Assembly: GCA_964592815.1 (NCBI GenBank)
Contig: CAZQGE010000001.1
Span: forward strand, 1 to 64,000
DNA length: 64,000 nucleotides
Direction: 5' to 3'
DNA from: CAZQGE01 sp964592815
GTDB taxonomy: Bacteria > Bacillota > Clostridia > Christensenellales > CAG-917
This document shows positions 43,561-55,200 of this stretch, piece by piece. Position 1 is the first letter of the stretch; each line of letters opens with the position of its first letter. A model generated the notes under the pieces. The model was given only the letters and a program-made list of their open reading frames with translations, had not been told where the DNA came from and did no database searches. The position numbers and the translations under genes were made by a program.

Positions 43561-44937
43561 CTATTTGCTTTGCTTGAAATATTTTTCAAGATATTCTTCT
43601 CTGATACGCTTCAACTCTGCCTTAGGCAAAAGTGACAACAAGTCCCAACCCAAATTCAATGTGTCGATAATAGAGCGGTTGGTGTAAAAGCCTTGCGATA
43701 CATATCTCTTTTCAAATTCGTCAGCAAATCTTGCAAATTTTTTGTCAACTTCGCTCAATGCAGCTTCACCCAAAATTGAACTCAATTCTTTGGCTTCTTT
43801 TCCTTGTGCGTAAGCGCTAAAAAGTTGGTTCATTGTGTCTGCGTGGTCTTCTCTTGTTTTTCCTTTTCCAATGCCCTTATCTTTAAGACGTGACAATGAC
43901 GGCAAAACGTCAATAGGCGGAACAAGACCTTTTTTGTAAAGTTCACGCGATAATATTATCTGCCCTTCCGTGATATAACCAGTAAGGTCTGGAATAGGGT
44001 GAGTTTTGTCGTCTTCTGGCATTGTAAGAATTGGAATTTGAGTTATTGAACCTTTCTTTCCAACAATTCTTCCTGCGCGTTCATACATAGTTGCAAGGTC
44101 TGTGTAGAGATAACCAGGGTATCCACGACGACCTGGAACTTCTTTTCGGGCGGCTGAAACCTCACGTAAAGCCTCTGCATAGTTTGTAATGTCCGTTGTG
44201 ATTACCAAAACGTGCATATCCTTTTCATAAGCCAAATACTCTGCTGCCGTAAGTGCCATACGCGGTGTAGAAATACGTTCAACAGCGGGGTCGTTTGCGA
44301 GGTTGATAAACATAACAGCACGCTCAATTGCGCCTGTTTTTCTGAAATCTGAAATAAAGAAGTCGGCTTCTTCAAACGTAATTCCAACCGCTGCAAAAAC
44401 AACGGCAAATTTTGCGTCCGAACCGATAACCTTAGCTTGTCTTGCAATCTGTGCAGCAAGTTCAGCGTGGGGCAATCCTGATGCTGAAAAAACAGGCAAT
44501 TTTTGTCCTCTAACAAGGGTATTAAGCCCGTCGATTGCACTTACTCCTGTTTGTATAAACTCATTAGGATAATCTCTGGCAACGGGGTTTATCGGTTGTC
44601 CGTTGATGTCAAGTTTCATTTCGGGAATTATTGGCGCGCCACCATCACGCGGACGTCCCATACCGTCGAAAACTCTGCCAAGCATTTCTTCGGATACGGC
44701 AAGTTCAATGCTTTTTCCTAAGAAGCGAGCTTTTGAAGTTGCCATTTTTATGCCTTGTGACGGTTCAAACAACTGCACCAATGCCTTATCACGGTTAATT
44801 TCCAAAACTTTACCGCTTCTAATTTCGCCGTTTTCTTGGCGGATTTCAACAAGTTCGTCAAACTTTACACCTTCAACGCCTTCAACAAGCATCAAAGGTC
44901 CGACAATCTCTCTTATGGTTTTATATTCCTTTAACAT
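43561..44937 (-). CDS. atpB: V-type ATP synthase subunit B
   Basis: Non-catalytic regulatory subunit of the A3B3 head. The 458 residues follow the family closely: [15 protein letters not shown] at the start, [11 protein letters not shown], a nucleotide-binding fold lacking a Walker A lysine loop ([19 protein letters not shown]), and [18 protein letters not shown]. The stop of subunit A and this ATG share one base, typical of coupled, equimolar expression in these operons. Confidence 0.96.
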   Translation of the reverse strand: MLKEYKTIREIVGPLMLVEGVEGVKFDELVEIRQENGEIRSGKVLEINRDKALVQLFEPSQGIKMATSKARFLGKSIELAVSEEMLGRVFDGMGRPRDGGAPIIPEMKLDINGQPINPVARDYPNEFIQTGVSAIDGLNTLVRGQKLPVFSASGLPHAELAAQIARQAKVIGSDAKFAVVFAAVGITFEEADFFISDFRKTGAIERAVMFINLANDPAVERISTPRMALTAAEYLAYEKDMHVLVITTDITNYAEALREVSAARKEVPGRRGYPGYLYTDLATMYERAGRIVGKKGSITQIPILTMPEDDKTHPIPDLTGYITEGQIILSRELYKKGLVPPIDVLPSLSRLKDKGIGKGKTREDHADTMNQLFSAYAQGKEAKELSSILGEAALSEVDKKFARFADEFEKRYVSQGFYTNRSIIDTLNLGWDLLSLLPKAELKRIREEYLEKYFKQSK

Positions 44938-46700
44938 TAAATGCCTCCTTCGCTGGAAAGCGCAAGAATTTCTTTCTTGATTTCCTGGGCAAGCTCGTCA
45001 AATTTATCAAGTTGGTCCTCACCGATATATTTAGCTCTGCCTATTTTTTCTCTGACTGGAACTTCCAATATATCTTCTATATCCACGTTTTTATCAAGTG
45101 CATCGTTGGCAAAACGGTGGAATTCGTGAACAACTTTAAGCAAGCATTGTTGCTTTTTAAGCGAAGCGTAAGTATCCGTTTCGTGGAAAGCGTTTTGTTG
45201 TAAATAGTCTTCTCTCAAAGACTTAGCCGTTTCCATTGTAAGGCGGTCTTTTGGTGACAAAGCATCCATACCTACAAGACGTACAATTTCGTTAAGTTGC
45301 GCTTCTTCTTGCAAAATTTTCATTGTTTCTGTGCGCAGCGGTATCCATTCATCACCAAGGTTTTCGGAATACCAATCGGCAAGACGGTCCGCATAAAGCG
45401 AGTAACTTGTAATCCAATCGATGGCTGGGAAATGTCGTCTGTATGCGAGTGATGCGCTAAGCCCCCAAAACACTTTGACAATACGCAATGTAGCTTGTGA
45501 AACAGGCTCAGACAAGTCACCACCAGGAGGTGAAACAGCTCCAATGGCGGTAATTGAACCAATGGTGTCGGGTTGTCCTAATACCTTAACCATACCCGCT
45601 CTTTCATAGAATTCGGCAAGACGTGAACTTAGATATGCGGGATAACCTTCTTCACCAGGCATTTCTTCAAGACGTCCACTCATTTCACGCAGAGCTTCTG
45701 CCCAACGTGAAGTTGAGTCAGCCATAATAGCAACATTATAACCCATATCACGGAAATATTCAGCAATGGTAATACCTGTATAAATTGACGCTTCACGCGC
45801 TGCAACAGGCATATCCGACGTGTTCGCAATAAGCACGGTTCTTTTCATAAGCGGTTGACCGCTTCTCGGGTCTGTAAGTTCAGGGAACTCATTCAAAACG
45901 TCTGTCATTTCATTGCCACGTTCACCGCAACCGATATACACAACAATATCCGCGTCAGCCCACTTGGCAAGTTGGTGTTGAACAACTGTTTTTCCACTTC
46001 CGAAAGGCCCTGGAATTGCAGCAACACCACCCTTTGCAATCGGGAACAAAGTATCTATGACTCTTTGACCTGAAACCAACGGAGCTTTTGGAGCAAGTTT
46101 TTCTTTGTACGGTCTGCCCTTTCTAACTGGCCATTTTTGAAGCATACAAACTTCTTTATCACCGCTTTGAGTTGCAATAACCGCAACAGTTTCTTCTATG
46201 TTGAAACTGCCTTTTTTTATTTCCTTTACTGTGCCTTCAACTCCGTAGGGCACCATAATTTTATGCAAAATTAAGACGTTTTCTTGGACAGTTCCAAGAA
46301 CAGCACCCACTCCGACTTTATCTCCGACCTTAACAGTCGGCGTAAAATCCCACTTCTTTTCGTGGTCGATTGCAGAGACGTATACACCACGGGCAATTCT
46401 GTCACCAGCAACTTGTTTAAGTCTGAGCAGAGGTCTTTGAATACCGTCGAAAATGCTTTCTATAAGTCCAGGAGCAAGTTCAACAGACAACGCTGCGCCC
46501 GTAGAATAAACGTTTTCACCAGGTCCTAAACCGCTTGTTTCTTCATAAACCTGAATGGAGGCTTTGTCTCCACGCAATTCGATAATTTCACCGATAAGTT
46601 GTTTGTCGCTTACTCTAACAACGTCGAACATTTTGCTGTCCGCCATATTCTCGGCAACAATCAACGGTCCAGATACCTTAACAATTTTTCCTGTTTCCAT
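44937..46700 (-). CDS. atpA: V-type ATP synthase catalytic subunit A
   Basis: Catalytic ATPase subunit, 587 residues. Walker A is GPFGSGKT (231-238); the characteristic V/A-type non-homologous insert lies before it (about residues 110-190). [22 protein letters not shown] and [20 protein letters not shown] are strict family motifs. The enzyme couples ATP hydrolysis or synthesis to ion movement through the membrane rotor; the rotor subunit here carries a sodium signature. One-base overlaps with the neighbouring genes on both sides. Confidence 0.97.
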   Translation of the reverse strand: METGKIVKVSGPLIVAENMADSKMFDVVRVSDKQLIGEIIELRGDKASIQVYEETSGLGPGENVYSTGAALSVELAPGLIESIFDGIQRPLLRLKQVAGDRIARGVYVSAIDHEKKWDFTPTVKVGDKVGVGAVLGTVQENVLILHKIMVPYGVEGTVKEIKKGSFNIEETVAVIATQSGDKEVCMLQKWPVRKGRPYKEKLAPKAPLVSGQRVIDTLFPIAKGGVAAIPGPFGSGKTVVQHQLAKWADADIVVYIGCGERGNEMTDVLNEFPELTDPRSGQPLMKRTVLIANTSDMPVAAREASIYTGITIAEYFRDMGYNVAIMADSTSRWAEALREMSGRLEEMPGEEGYPAYLSSRLAEFYERAGMVKVLGQPDTIGSITAIGAVSPPGGDLSEPVSQATLRIVKVFWGLSASLAYRRHFPAIDWITSYSLYADRLADWYSENLGDEWIPLRTETMKILQEEAQLNEIVRLVGMDALSPKDRLTMETAKSLREDYLQQNAFHETDTYASLKKQQCLLKVVHEFHRFANDALDKNVDIEDILEVPVREKIGRAKYIGEDQLDKFDELAQEIKKEILALSSEGGI

Positions 46701-47026
46701 TAGTTATCCTCTTTACTGAATAATATATCTGCGCCAATAGCCTTTTCCACGTCGCTACGAATTCCTTTCATACCAAAGCCCAAATTGCCTTCGGCAGACG
46801 GAATAGGAACAACAACAGGATATGGTCGCGCCTTATATCGATTTAGAAGCGAATCTATTTCAATCGCTATTTGTTCGGTGATAAATATAACGCTGTAAGT
46901 TCTCGCCAGCAGTTTGACTTTTTCGCGTGCTTCCATTTCTCCCGTCACAGGGAAAACGTCAAGCCCTATAGCCTTAAAAGCCAAAACTGAGTCTTTATCT
47001 CCGACAACCGCAATACCGTTACGCAT
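46700..47026 (-). CDS. atpF: V-type ATP synthase subunit F
   Basis: Small central-stalk subunit that binds subunit D and regulates rotation. The 108 residues begin [21 protein letters not shown], matching the conserved VGDKDS of the family, and contain VIFITEQIA and PSAEG-type [17 protein letters not shown] at 47035 has a better-spaced AAAGGA, but homologues start at the ATG used here. The gene overlaps subunit C. Confidence 0.93.
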   Translation of the reverse strand: MRNGIAVVGDKDSVLAFKAIGLDVFPVTGEMEAREKVKLLARTYSVIFITEQIAIEIDSLLNRYKARPYPVVVPIPSAEGNLGFGMKGIRSDVEKAIGADILFSKEDN

Positions 47027-47993
47027 AAATATCACGCATCCTTTCTCTTATAATTTCAGGAGCTACCTTATTTTTTACACCTGCCACAATCAATTTTAAC
47101 ACCTTGATTTCAGTAGTTTTTGACAAATAAAACGACACAATAGGTGCAACAGAGAACATATCTCCGCTTTCGTCTTTCCACATTTTCAAGAGTTGATTGT
47201 CCATATCGACTTCCATAGCCACAATATTGCCACCTTCAACAGTTTTTGATACAACTGCTTTGTAGTCAGTAAATCTGCATTTTTCTTTGAACGCTTCAAG
47301 CGGACTGTCATAAACTTCCGTGAAAAATTTTAATTGAATGCTTCCGCCCTCAATAAACCCTTCTTCAAAGAACTTGTCGTCAAGCCCCAACTTTTTAGAG
47401 CGCAAAAAACTTGCAATGTTAATAAAGTCGATTTTTTCAACGAAATATTTTTTTGTGAGTGCGCTTTGTTTTTTAACTTTTGAAAGTATATCTGCATACA
47501 TCGCCTTATCAGCCAACGTATCAATAGTGTGCGGTGTAATTTTGTCTTCCAAAATCAGTTTTTCAACGGTTTTAATAACCGTTTGCATAAATACAGGCAA
47601 ATCAGAAATTTTATTTTCTTTGACCGCAACCTTCAAGTTATCTTTGTCAATAAGTCCGTCTGCAAGCAACACAGGATTTTCGTCCTTTACAATTTCAGCT
47701 TTTATCAATGCCTTCAAGTTATTGTAGTCAGCTTGCAACAAAAACACGTCCAACGCACCGTCAACGTTAAACTCTCTAAGCAAATTCAGGGTTGCTGTTT
47801 CCTCTGCAGAAAACAACAAGTCAAAATCATTTTGAGAAACGTTTATGCCTGCGCCAAACCCCAGTTCCAACAAAATTTTGAAATAATCAGCAACCTCCCC
47901 GCATTCCAAAACTCTTGACAAGTTCTGCGAGGTGAGGAGTTTCGACTCCAAAGATTTTATTCTGGCATTTTGATAGATAAACTTTTCCGACAT
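47019..47993 (-). CDS. atpC: V-type ATP synthase subunit C
   Basis: Socket subunit (also called subunit d or NtpC) joining the central stalk to the membrane K ring. The 324-residue, mostly helical protein contains the weakly conserved family features NARIKSLESKLL near the start, DYNNLKALIKA and DYLKTKK-type helices, ending with [13 protein letters not shown]. Position between E and F, as in the Enterococcus and Clostridium operons, supports the call. One-base stop/start overlap with subunit E. Confidence 0.92.
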   Translation of the reverse strand: MSEKFIYQNARIKSLESKLLTSQNLSRVLECGEVADYFKILLELGFGAGINVSQNDFDLLFSAEETATLNLLREFNVDGALDVFLLQADYNNLKALIKAEIVKDENPVLLADGLIDKDNLKVAVKENKISDLPVFMQTVIKTVEKLILEDKITPHTIDTLADKAMYADILSKVKKQSALTKKYFVEKIDFINIASFLRSKKLGLDDKFFEEGFIEGGSIQLKFFTEVYDSPLEAFKEKCRFTDYKAVVSKTVEGGNIVAMEVDMDNQLLKMWKDESGDMFSVAPIVSFYLSKTTEIKVLKLIVAGVKNKVAPEIIRERMRDIYA

Positions 47994-48568
47994 CAGTTAA
48001 GCAATTCCTTTGCGGTTTCCGCCTCAATCAAATCACGTAAAATGGCAATCTCAACTTCCAAAGTCAGGTTTTTATCAACACCACCGCCAGATAAGACGAT
48101 ACCTCCGTCAAAATCTCCCGTCTCTGAATTAAGTTTAAGTTTGATTCCTTTTGCTTTTGCCACTTCGTCAACAACAGCCTTGGTAACAACACCCTTTTCA
48201 CGCTTTGAAACTGTCACAACATCTCCATCTTCGGCAGTATTCAACATTCCCAAAATAAGTTTTTTATAACTTTTTTCAGGTAAATTTTTCAACTTTTCAA
48301 GAGCAAGGTCAAAAGTGCTGTTTACAACTTGTGTTTTTGCTTTCAACAAAAGTTTTTTTGCGTCCAATTCGGCAACAGTTGCGCTTCGTGTTTCAATATC
48401 CTTCTTCAAAGTGTCAATTTCATTTCTTGAATTTTCAAAGTATATCTTACACTTTTCGGCAGCATCGGCAAGAATATCATCTGCCTTCGCATTTGCCTCG
48501 CTCAACATAGCATCAGCCCTAAGTTTGGCGTCCTGTTGAATTTTTTCTAAAATAGCTTCCTTTCCCAT
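47993..48568 (-). CDS. atpE: V-type ATP synthase subunit E
   Basis: Peripheral-stalk (stator) subunit. The 191-residue protein has a long charged N-terminal coiled coil (EKIQQDAKLRADAMLSEANAK...), which pairs with the G/H-type subunit encoded earlier in the operon, and a globular C-terminal half (GGIVLSGGGVDKNLTLEV region) that binds the head. Located between K and C as expected. Separate from F-type epsilon or c subunits that share the gene symbol letter. Confidence 0.9.
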   Translation of the reverse strand: MGKEAILEKIQQDAKLRADAMLSEANAKADDILADAAEKCKIYFENSRNEIDTLKKDIETRSATVAELDAKKLLLKAKTQVVNSTFDLALEKLKNLPEKSYKKLILGMLNTAEDGDVVTVSKREKGVVTKAVVDEVAKAKGIKLKLNSETGDFDGGIVLSGGGVDKNLTLEVEIAILRDLIEAETAKELLN

Positions 48569-48578
48569 AGCTTACCGC

Positions 48579-49058
<480 letters not shown>

Positions 49059-49159
49059 CTACATACTGCGTATGTAATTTGTTTTTTAATTATTTTCTTC
49101 CAAAAATTATACTTAAATATTTTTATTGCGCTTAGTCAAACAAACTAGCATAGTTCGAC

Positions 49160-51244
49160 TTATGCAACCTGAGTTTTGTTGCCTTTTAGTTTAGATTTTT
49201 TGACTTCTGGTTTATATATTTCTGGCAACTCCAAATACGTGTACTTGATTTTTGTGCCAAATGGAACAAACACGTGACCGCCACCTTCATAGAATTTTCC
49301 AAAGAATTCGATATATTGCAAACGACAGTTATGCACGTATGCGCCCAAAGTCGAGATGGCAATATTAAACAAATGTCCACCCAAAAAGATTGGTATGCAA
49401 ATTATATAACCAATAAAGCCAACGCCCGCCGCCGTCAACGGATTGATAAGCATACTGCACATCATATTGACAACCATTGCGATAACACCGCCAGACAAAC
49501 CTAAGCCAAATAAACGAGCATAACTCAAAACGTCTGACAAAAGGTTAACACCGTCATACAGCTTTCCGACGCCGCCTAAAACACCAAGCACCTTTTTTGC
49601 ACCTTTTTTGCCTCTTGCGCCAGTCAAAATAAGTAAGAATGCACCTGTCGCCATCATAGCTATGCCAACATATTTTACAATATCGTTTTTAAGGATAAAT
49701 ACGCCCAGAGCCAACACCAAAATACCAAATATAATTGTGTACCAAGTTCCAACTTGACAAAGCGCATCCATAACTCTGTGACGTTTGATAAGGTTTATAG
49801 CATTCAAAAGCATACCGACTAACAAGTGAACAAGTCCAAGTCCAAGACTGACACCCAAGAAAAGCAACGGGCCGTTGCCTTCCAACGGATTTATTAACCT
49901 TAACGTATCCAAGAACGTTCCACCAATTTCCAAGCCAAACCAACCGCCGAAAATTATACCCCAAATAAACGTAGAAATTCCGCCCATTGCAACAATCAAA
50001 AGCAATCTACCCTTTCCAGGAACAGGTTTTTTTATTTTGTACGCCAAAAATCCGCCAATAGCCAAAATCAAGCCATAGGCTGCATCCGCAATCATCATTC
50101 CAAAAAACAGAAAATAGAAGAAAGACATAACGGGGTTAGGGTCAATATCCGTCCAATAGTTTGGAGGGCTATACATATTTGTCACATCTTCATAAGGTTC
50201 AACAATTTTGTTGGAATGCACAAGTGTAGGCACGACTTCTCCTGGTGCGGGTTCACGGAATTCATAAATTATTGCATCCGTTACGCCATCAAGCAATGCC
50301 TTTAATTTTTCCTCATTTTCTTTTGCGTACCAACCTTCCAAAACAAAGCTGCGCTTTGTTGTAACAAACCCGTCCAAAGCGTTAAGTTTTTGAAGCTCAA
50401 CCAAATAATAATCGTAAAGAATCTTCCATTCTTGAATACAATTTTCTTTGACTAAGGCTCTTGTCATAAGTTCTATTTTTTGATTTTCATAAAGTTCAAT
50501 TTTATCTTGCGCCTCATTTATACATTGTTTAGATGTTTTTGGAGACGTATTAGAGTTTTTATTAAAATCTATTTCTTGCAAAGCCGTCATCATTTGCTCT
50601 GCGTTTTCTTTTAAGCAAATTGCAACCACAGGTATAAATTTTGTCCCTTCAAAACTTTCAATTACAGCAAAATCAAGCCTGTCTTTTAATGCGGTTAAAT
50701 CTGCTGACTTTTGAGATGGAACACAACCCAAAACTATTGCCGTTTTTTCTGTATCACGAAATTCTGAATACGGAGTACCAACACTTTCATAAGTTTGGTG
50801 TCCAAGTATTTCACTTTTTAACTTAGATTGTTTTAAGCTAAGTTCAGTTTCCTTTGCCTTAATTTCTTCCAAATCTGAAAGATTGGCAAGCAATTCGACT
50901 TCCTTGTCAGCAATCAACTCAAAGTCTTCATAATTCATTCTTTGAATTGGAGCAGATGACATTTTTAATGGAGTAAACACATACGGCATTGACGTTTTTT
51001 TTGTTTTTTCCGTCAATGCTAATGCATTCTTTTTTTGTTCGCGCAAAAAATCGAACATTTGCGAAATTCTAGAAATACGGTCATTCAGCTGTTCAGCTGA
51101 ACGTGAGTTGTCAAGTCTTTCACCGTTTTCCAAATCTTTGGTCGCGACAATCTCCACCATTTTGCTTTGGTGAAGTTCCTTAAACAACTTATGTCTTAAC
51201 GAACGGTGCGAAATGAGCACCAGTTTTTTCATTTCAACAATCAT
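49160..51244 (-). CDS. atpI: V-type ATP synthase subunit I (a-subunit)
   Basis: Stator membrane subunit with the two ion half-channels. The 694-residue protein has an N-terminal cytoplasmic domain with coiled coils (residues 1-330; KKLVLISHRSLRHKLFKELH at the start) and a C-terminal membrane domain of about seven helices (NPVMSFFYFLFFGMMIADAAYG, WGIIFGGWFG, LSYARLFGLGLSGGVIAMV). The arginine in SYARLFGLGL is the conserved residue facing the K-ring carboxylate. It follows the G/H-like gene with one base between them and precedes subunit K by 110 bases. Confidence 0.96.
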   Translation of the reverse strand: MIVEMKKLVLISHRSLRHKLFKELHQSKMVEIVATKDLENGERLDNSRSAEQLNDRISRISQMFDFLREQKKNALALTEKTKKTSMPYVFTPLKMSSAPIQRMNYEDFELIADKEVELLANLSDLEEIKAKETELSLKQSKLKSEILGHQTYESVGTPYSEFRDTEKTAIVLGCVPSQKSADLTALKDRLDFAVIESFEGTKFIPVVAICLKENAEQMMTALQEIDFNKNSNTSPKTSKQCINEAQDKIELYENQKIELMTRALVKENCIQEWKILYDYYLVELQKLNALDGFVTTKRSFVLEGWYAKENEEKLKALLDGVTDAIIYEFREPAPGEVVPTLVHSNKIVEPYEDVTNMYSPPNYWTDIDPNPVMSFFYFLFFGMMIADAAYGLILAIGGFLAYKIKKPVPGKGRLLLIVAMGGISTFIWGIIFGGWFGLEIGGTFLDTLRLINPLEGNGPLLFLGVSLGLGLVHLLVGMLLNAINLIKRHRVMDALCQVGTWYTIIFGILVLALGVFILKNDIVKYVGIAMMATGAFLLILTGARGKKGAKKVLGVLGGVGKLYDGVNLLSDVLSYARLFGLGLSGGVIAMVVNMMCSMLINPLTAAGVGFIGYIICIPIFLGGHLFNIAISTLGAYVHNCRLQYIEFFGKFYEGGGHVFVPFGTKIKYTYLELPEIYKPEVKKSKLKGNKTQVA

Positions 51245-51245
51245 A

Positions 51246-51563
51246 TCAGTATTTCTCTATCATCATTTTAACTATTTTGTCGGAAACAGCATCGATAACA
51301 GCTTTTTTGCTTTCAACAAGTATTGCTGCATCTCTCTCACCGTCAGCAAGAATTTTTGTGCGGCGTTCAAGTGCTTTTTTCTCAGCTTTAATTTGAGCCT
51401 CTTTCAAGTCAGCTTTACATTCCGCAATAGTCGCTTTTTTTTGTCTTTCAGCTTCTGTTTCGGCACGCAAAACAATGTCTTTCCCTTGAATATATGCCTC
51501 TTTTTGCAGCTGTTCAGCCTGCTCTTCGCATTCTTTGATTTCCTTCAAAATTTCGTCAATCAT
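51246..51563 (-). CDS. V-type ATP synthase subunit G/H (stalk coiled coil)
   Basis: A 105-residue, highly charged, Ala/Glu/Lys-rich helix (EAYIQGKDIVLRAETEAERQ; AQIKAEKKALERR) that is expected to pair with subunit E as the peripheral stalk. Sequence identity in this family is low and the call relies on composition, length and position as the first ATPase gene before subunit I. Start taken at 51563, which has AGAGGAAAT upstream; a longer in-frame start would overlap rpiB. Confidence 0.8.
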   Translation of the reverse strand: MIDEILKEIKECEEQAEQLQKEAYIQGKDIVLRAETEAERQKKATIAECKADLKEAQIKAEKKALERRTKILADGERDAAILVESKKAVIDAVSDKIVKMMIEKY

Positions 51564-51570
51564 ATTTCCT

Positions 51571-52026
51571 CTACTTAAAATATTTATTTTCGATGTCGGC
51601 AATCATATCCAAACGTTTTTGGTGTCTTCCACCTTCGTATTCTGCTTCATACCAAGCCGTAACAATATCTGCGGCTTCCTGTGGAGAAACTACTCTTCCG
51701 CCCAAAGCGATTATATTTGCATTGTTATGATTTTTTGTAAGTTGAGCCATATAAGTATTTGTGCAAACAGCTGCTCTTATGCCCTTAACTTTGTTGGCAG
51801 AAATTGAAATGCCAATTCCTGTACCGCACATCAAAACACCAGCGTCACATTGACCTGATGCAACTGCTTCCGCAACTTTAAGTCCATAAACTGGATAATC
51901 AACAGATTGAGTATCAAACGTGCCAAAATCAACAACCTCAGCTCCCAATTTTTTCAAGGTAGCAACGACGCTATCTTTCAAAACAATTCCACCATGGTCA
52001 CACCCTAATGCAATCTTACTCATCAC
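51571..52026 (-). CDS. rpiB: Ribose 5-phosphate isomerase B
   Basis: Interconverts ribose 5-phosphate and ribulose 5-phosphate; related RpiB/LacAB proteins also act on allose or galactose 6-phosphates. The 151-residue protein has LGCDHGGIVLKDSV (phosphate-binding and catalytic region), GVLMCGTGIGISISANK with the catalytic cysteine, and a conserved HNNANIIALGGR. It sits at the head of the V-ATPase gene run with only seven bases before the first ATPase gene and no terminator, under a strong promoter, so the two are almost certainly cotranscribed. The ribosome site is AAGGAG. The metabolic link to the ATPase is unclear. Confidence 0.94.
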   Translation of the reverse strand: MMSKIALGCDHGGIVLKDSVVATLKKLGAEVVDFGTFDTQSVDYPVYGLKVAEAVASGQCDAGVLMCGTGIGISISANKVKGIRAAVCTNTYMAQLTKNHNNANIIALGGRVVSPQEAADIVTAWYEAEYEGGRHQKRLDMIADIENKYFK

Positions 52027-52053
52027 AATCTCCTTAACCTATATTTGTTAAAT

Positions 52054-52082
52054 ATTATACTATATAACCCTACTGTTTGCAA
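52054..52082 (-). promoter_or_regulatory. Predicted strong promoter of the rpiB-V-ATPase operon
   Basis: TTGCAA and a perfect TATAAT on the minus strand are 17 bases apart; the leader would be about 20 bases with AAGGAG. Confidence 0.75.
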
Positions 52083-52152
52083 GGAGATTTTTTATTAGAT
52101 AATTTTTTATCGTTATTTTAATATTTAACATACCCTAACTCTTTTTTATAAA

Positions 52153-52201
52153 AAAATATATTAAAAATCGACAGAAAAACTGTCGATTTTTAATATATTT
52201 T
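52153..52201 (-). terminator. Long terminator after the giant surface-protein gene
   Basis: A 22-base-pair perfect stem (AAAATATATTAAAAATCGAC plus AG, and its complement) around an AAAAA loop, 15 bases beyond the gene's stop codon. Much longer than the other terminators in the window; the T-rich arm serves as the run on the minus strand. Confidence 0.9.
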
Positions 52202-52216
52202 GTTTTAGCTTAGCTG

Positions 52217-55200
52217 TTATTTTTTCTCTTCTTCTGCTGAAATTTCTTGTGCGTTTATTTGCATATTATCTGCACTTGAGTTTTCAGCTTCAAAAAAGTT
52301 GTTAACAGCTTGATTTGGAGCATTTGAAGCAACTTGTGCTTTCAATTTTTTCTTCTTGCTCATTGCAACACCGACACCAACGCCAACACCTGACAACATC
52401 AACAAACCAACAATAACAATCAATGCAATCGCCCAAATTGGCAAACCGCCTTGTTCTTTTATAAAAATTAAGTTTGCGATATAGTCTGCTGAATAGTAGA
52501 TGTAACCGTTTGCAGAATTATAATTTTGAAGTTTTTCAAGTTGACCTTCTTTGTTGACGAAATAAACTTCAACACCAGACAAGCTATCCAAATTGCTTGG
52601 CAACGCAACTTTCATTGACAATGCCGTTCCGTTTTCAGTTACGGTTTGATTGTTGTTTGAAACTTTAATTTCAACAACTGCCGCCAACGTTGAATTCGGA
52701 TTAGATTTTTGCATTTGGTTTACATATTGTGCAAGTTGTTTCCAATACAAATCTTCAAACATTGATTTGCCGCCGTCTATGATTTCTTTATAGGACAAAT
52801 TGGTTGCAATCAAAACTTTGTTTTCGCCCGACTCGATTGTAACCTTGTCGTTTGTGGAACTCAGTTTCTTTTTGCCTACTGCAAACGTGCCTTCTGCGCT
52901 CTTGTCACCATTCATAATAATGTAGTTATAATCAATGTTGCCAGATTTGCTTGCCATAACAGCGTAGCTATATTTGCCAACTTTTTCAATGACTGTTGAT
53001 GAATAAGTTTGGTCACCACCGCCCTTATAGAAGCATTGAACGTTTGCGCCTTCCAACATAGTTGCTGTTGTACCCTTTGTGGTATCAGCTGCAAAGGTAA
53101 CGTAATTTTTGTTTGCTTCAAACGCTTGTTCTGCGATTGCGCTAACAGAAACATAAAGTTTGATTGGAGAAATGTAGAAATAATTTTGGTTTGCAACCTC
53201 ACTTACAAAGTTGCCAATTTCAACGTTATTTCCGTCCTTTTGAGGTTTATATTCCAAAATTATTTTGTATCTGCCAGCATTAAGCATCTTGTTTACGTTT
53301 ACAAACGTAGATGCCGAGTTAACTTGCCATTGATATTTTACTGAAATTTTCTCCGGGTTCAACAATCCAGCAACGACACTCAAATAATAGTTCCTGTAAT
53401 CAGCGTCGCTTTGAAGCAACTCTTTGTTAGCAAAGTTAAAGTTTACGTCGTTATATGCAAACGGAACTTCACTCAAAGCGGGGTTAAACACAAGGTCAGC
53501 ACTTTGTGTAAAAGACATACCGAGCGTAGCTTTGTTTATTGTAAGAGAACCTTCGCCAATTTTGTTTCCAATATAAGTTGGGTTTTGATTGTAGAAAACA
53601 AGCAAATCTTTAGCAAGGTCAGCATTTGTCAAAGCAAGGTCTTGCATATTTTTGTACTTTGCAAAAACTCTAATCATATAAGAGCCAGCATCTCTGATAA
53701 GGGTTGAAGGGGTTGTATCCCAATTTGTAACCGTGCCACTCTTAGTACCCAAATAGTAGATGAAATCATACATACTCAAATCGCCTTTAACAACGCTTTG
53801 AATTTTGTTTGATGCATCGTAGGTTACTGTTGAAGAGCTGACTGCAAGGTTCTTTATTGACGGTTCGTTGACTGTCAACACCGCTTTCTTGAAATCTTCA
53901 GAACCAACTGCAAAACGGAGTTGCAATGTGTAGTTTGAATCAGCAGCAAGAGCATTTTCAACGTTCAAAATATCAATCGCATAAATCAATTTATCAGTTT
54001 CGCTGTAAGAATTCTTGTCATACCAAGCATTTCTTGTTACGTTAAATACTCTGAAAACTGCATACGGCATATTTTGGAAAATATTTCTTTCTCCGTTTTT
54101 GCGACCTTCTTCATTAGATGTGATTGCGCCGCTAAATGCCAAGTCAATTTGCGGATTTGCTTCGCCAACTTTTTTGATATAACTCATTGCATAAACATAT
54201 AACGGAGCTTTTTCAATTTGGAAAGCAGCCGTTGCGTCGCTTGTTGATGCCAACATAAACTTAAAGTTGGTTGACGAACTGTCTTTAAGTTCCTTTGTCA
54301 AAGCGTCATAAGACAACGTGTATGAATACGTATTTTTGAATGACGAGAAATTGTTTGCCGTGCTCTTTCCAACAGGCAAAGTAAAGTTGCCGTCCAATGG
54401 TCTTTGCAAATCAGCAGCCCCGTCTAATTTTGCAAAATAAAGTTTTCCATCTTTTTCAACAACTTTTTCGCCTTTATATGAATAAGAAAGTTTTGCAAAA
54501 GTATGTTTACTTACTTCGCCATAAACGCAGCTATCTGCTTCAGCTTTGACCAAAATGCTTGCTTTTTCAATACGAGCAGCAACTTTCTTTGTTGAGCGTA
54601 CAAACTCATAGTTGTCCTTATCTGCGCCGCTAACAGGGGTTGTTGCGTTATCTTCAACGACAAACACAACGTAAGTTGAGCCAGCAGACGTGTTTTCAAA
54701 ATAACCCTTTGTATTTGTGCTCAATTTCAAATCTACGTCATCACCAGCTATTATGCCGTTAACTCCACTCAAATCTACGGTAAAATCTGTGCCGTAAACG
54801 CCTTCAAACTTGTTTGTTCCGTCGTAAACTTTGACGTATTTGCCTGTTTCAGCTGTATAGGAAGCCTGAGGCGTAACAGTAACTTGTTTAGGAACAATCT
54901 TAGCTGTAACCTCCCCCAAAACAATTTGATAGTTTACAACGCCTGAGAATTGGCTGTTTTGAAGTTCCAAACCTTCAAAAGTTACACCAGTCTTAGAAAC
55001 AACTTTTTTATTCTCGTCTCTTTGAACGTTTTTATCAGGATAAATAACTCTTTTAACTTTGACACTTGTGTAGTACAAAGCGTCGTCGCCATAGAATATT
55101 TGTTGTTCGCCGTCTGCTTTAACAAAAGTAGGAGCAACAAAGTTTGGTGACATTGTATTTGTTCCGTCGTATGTTTTGTCTGGAACACGAATGTCAATTT

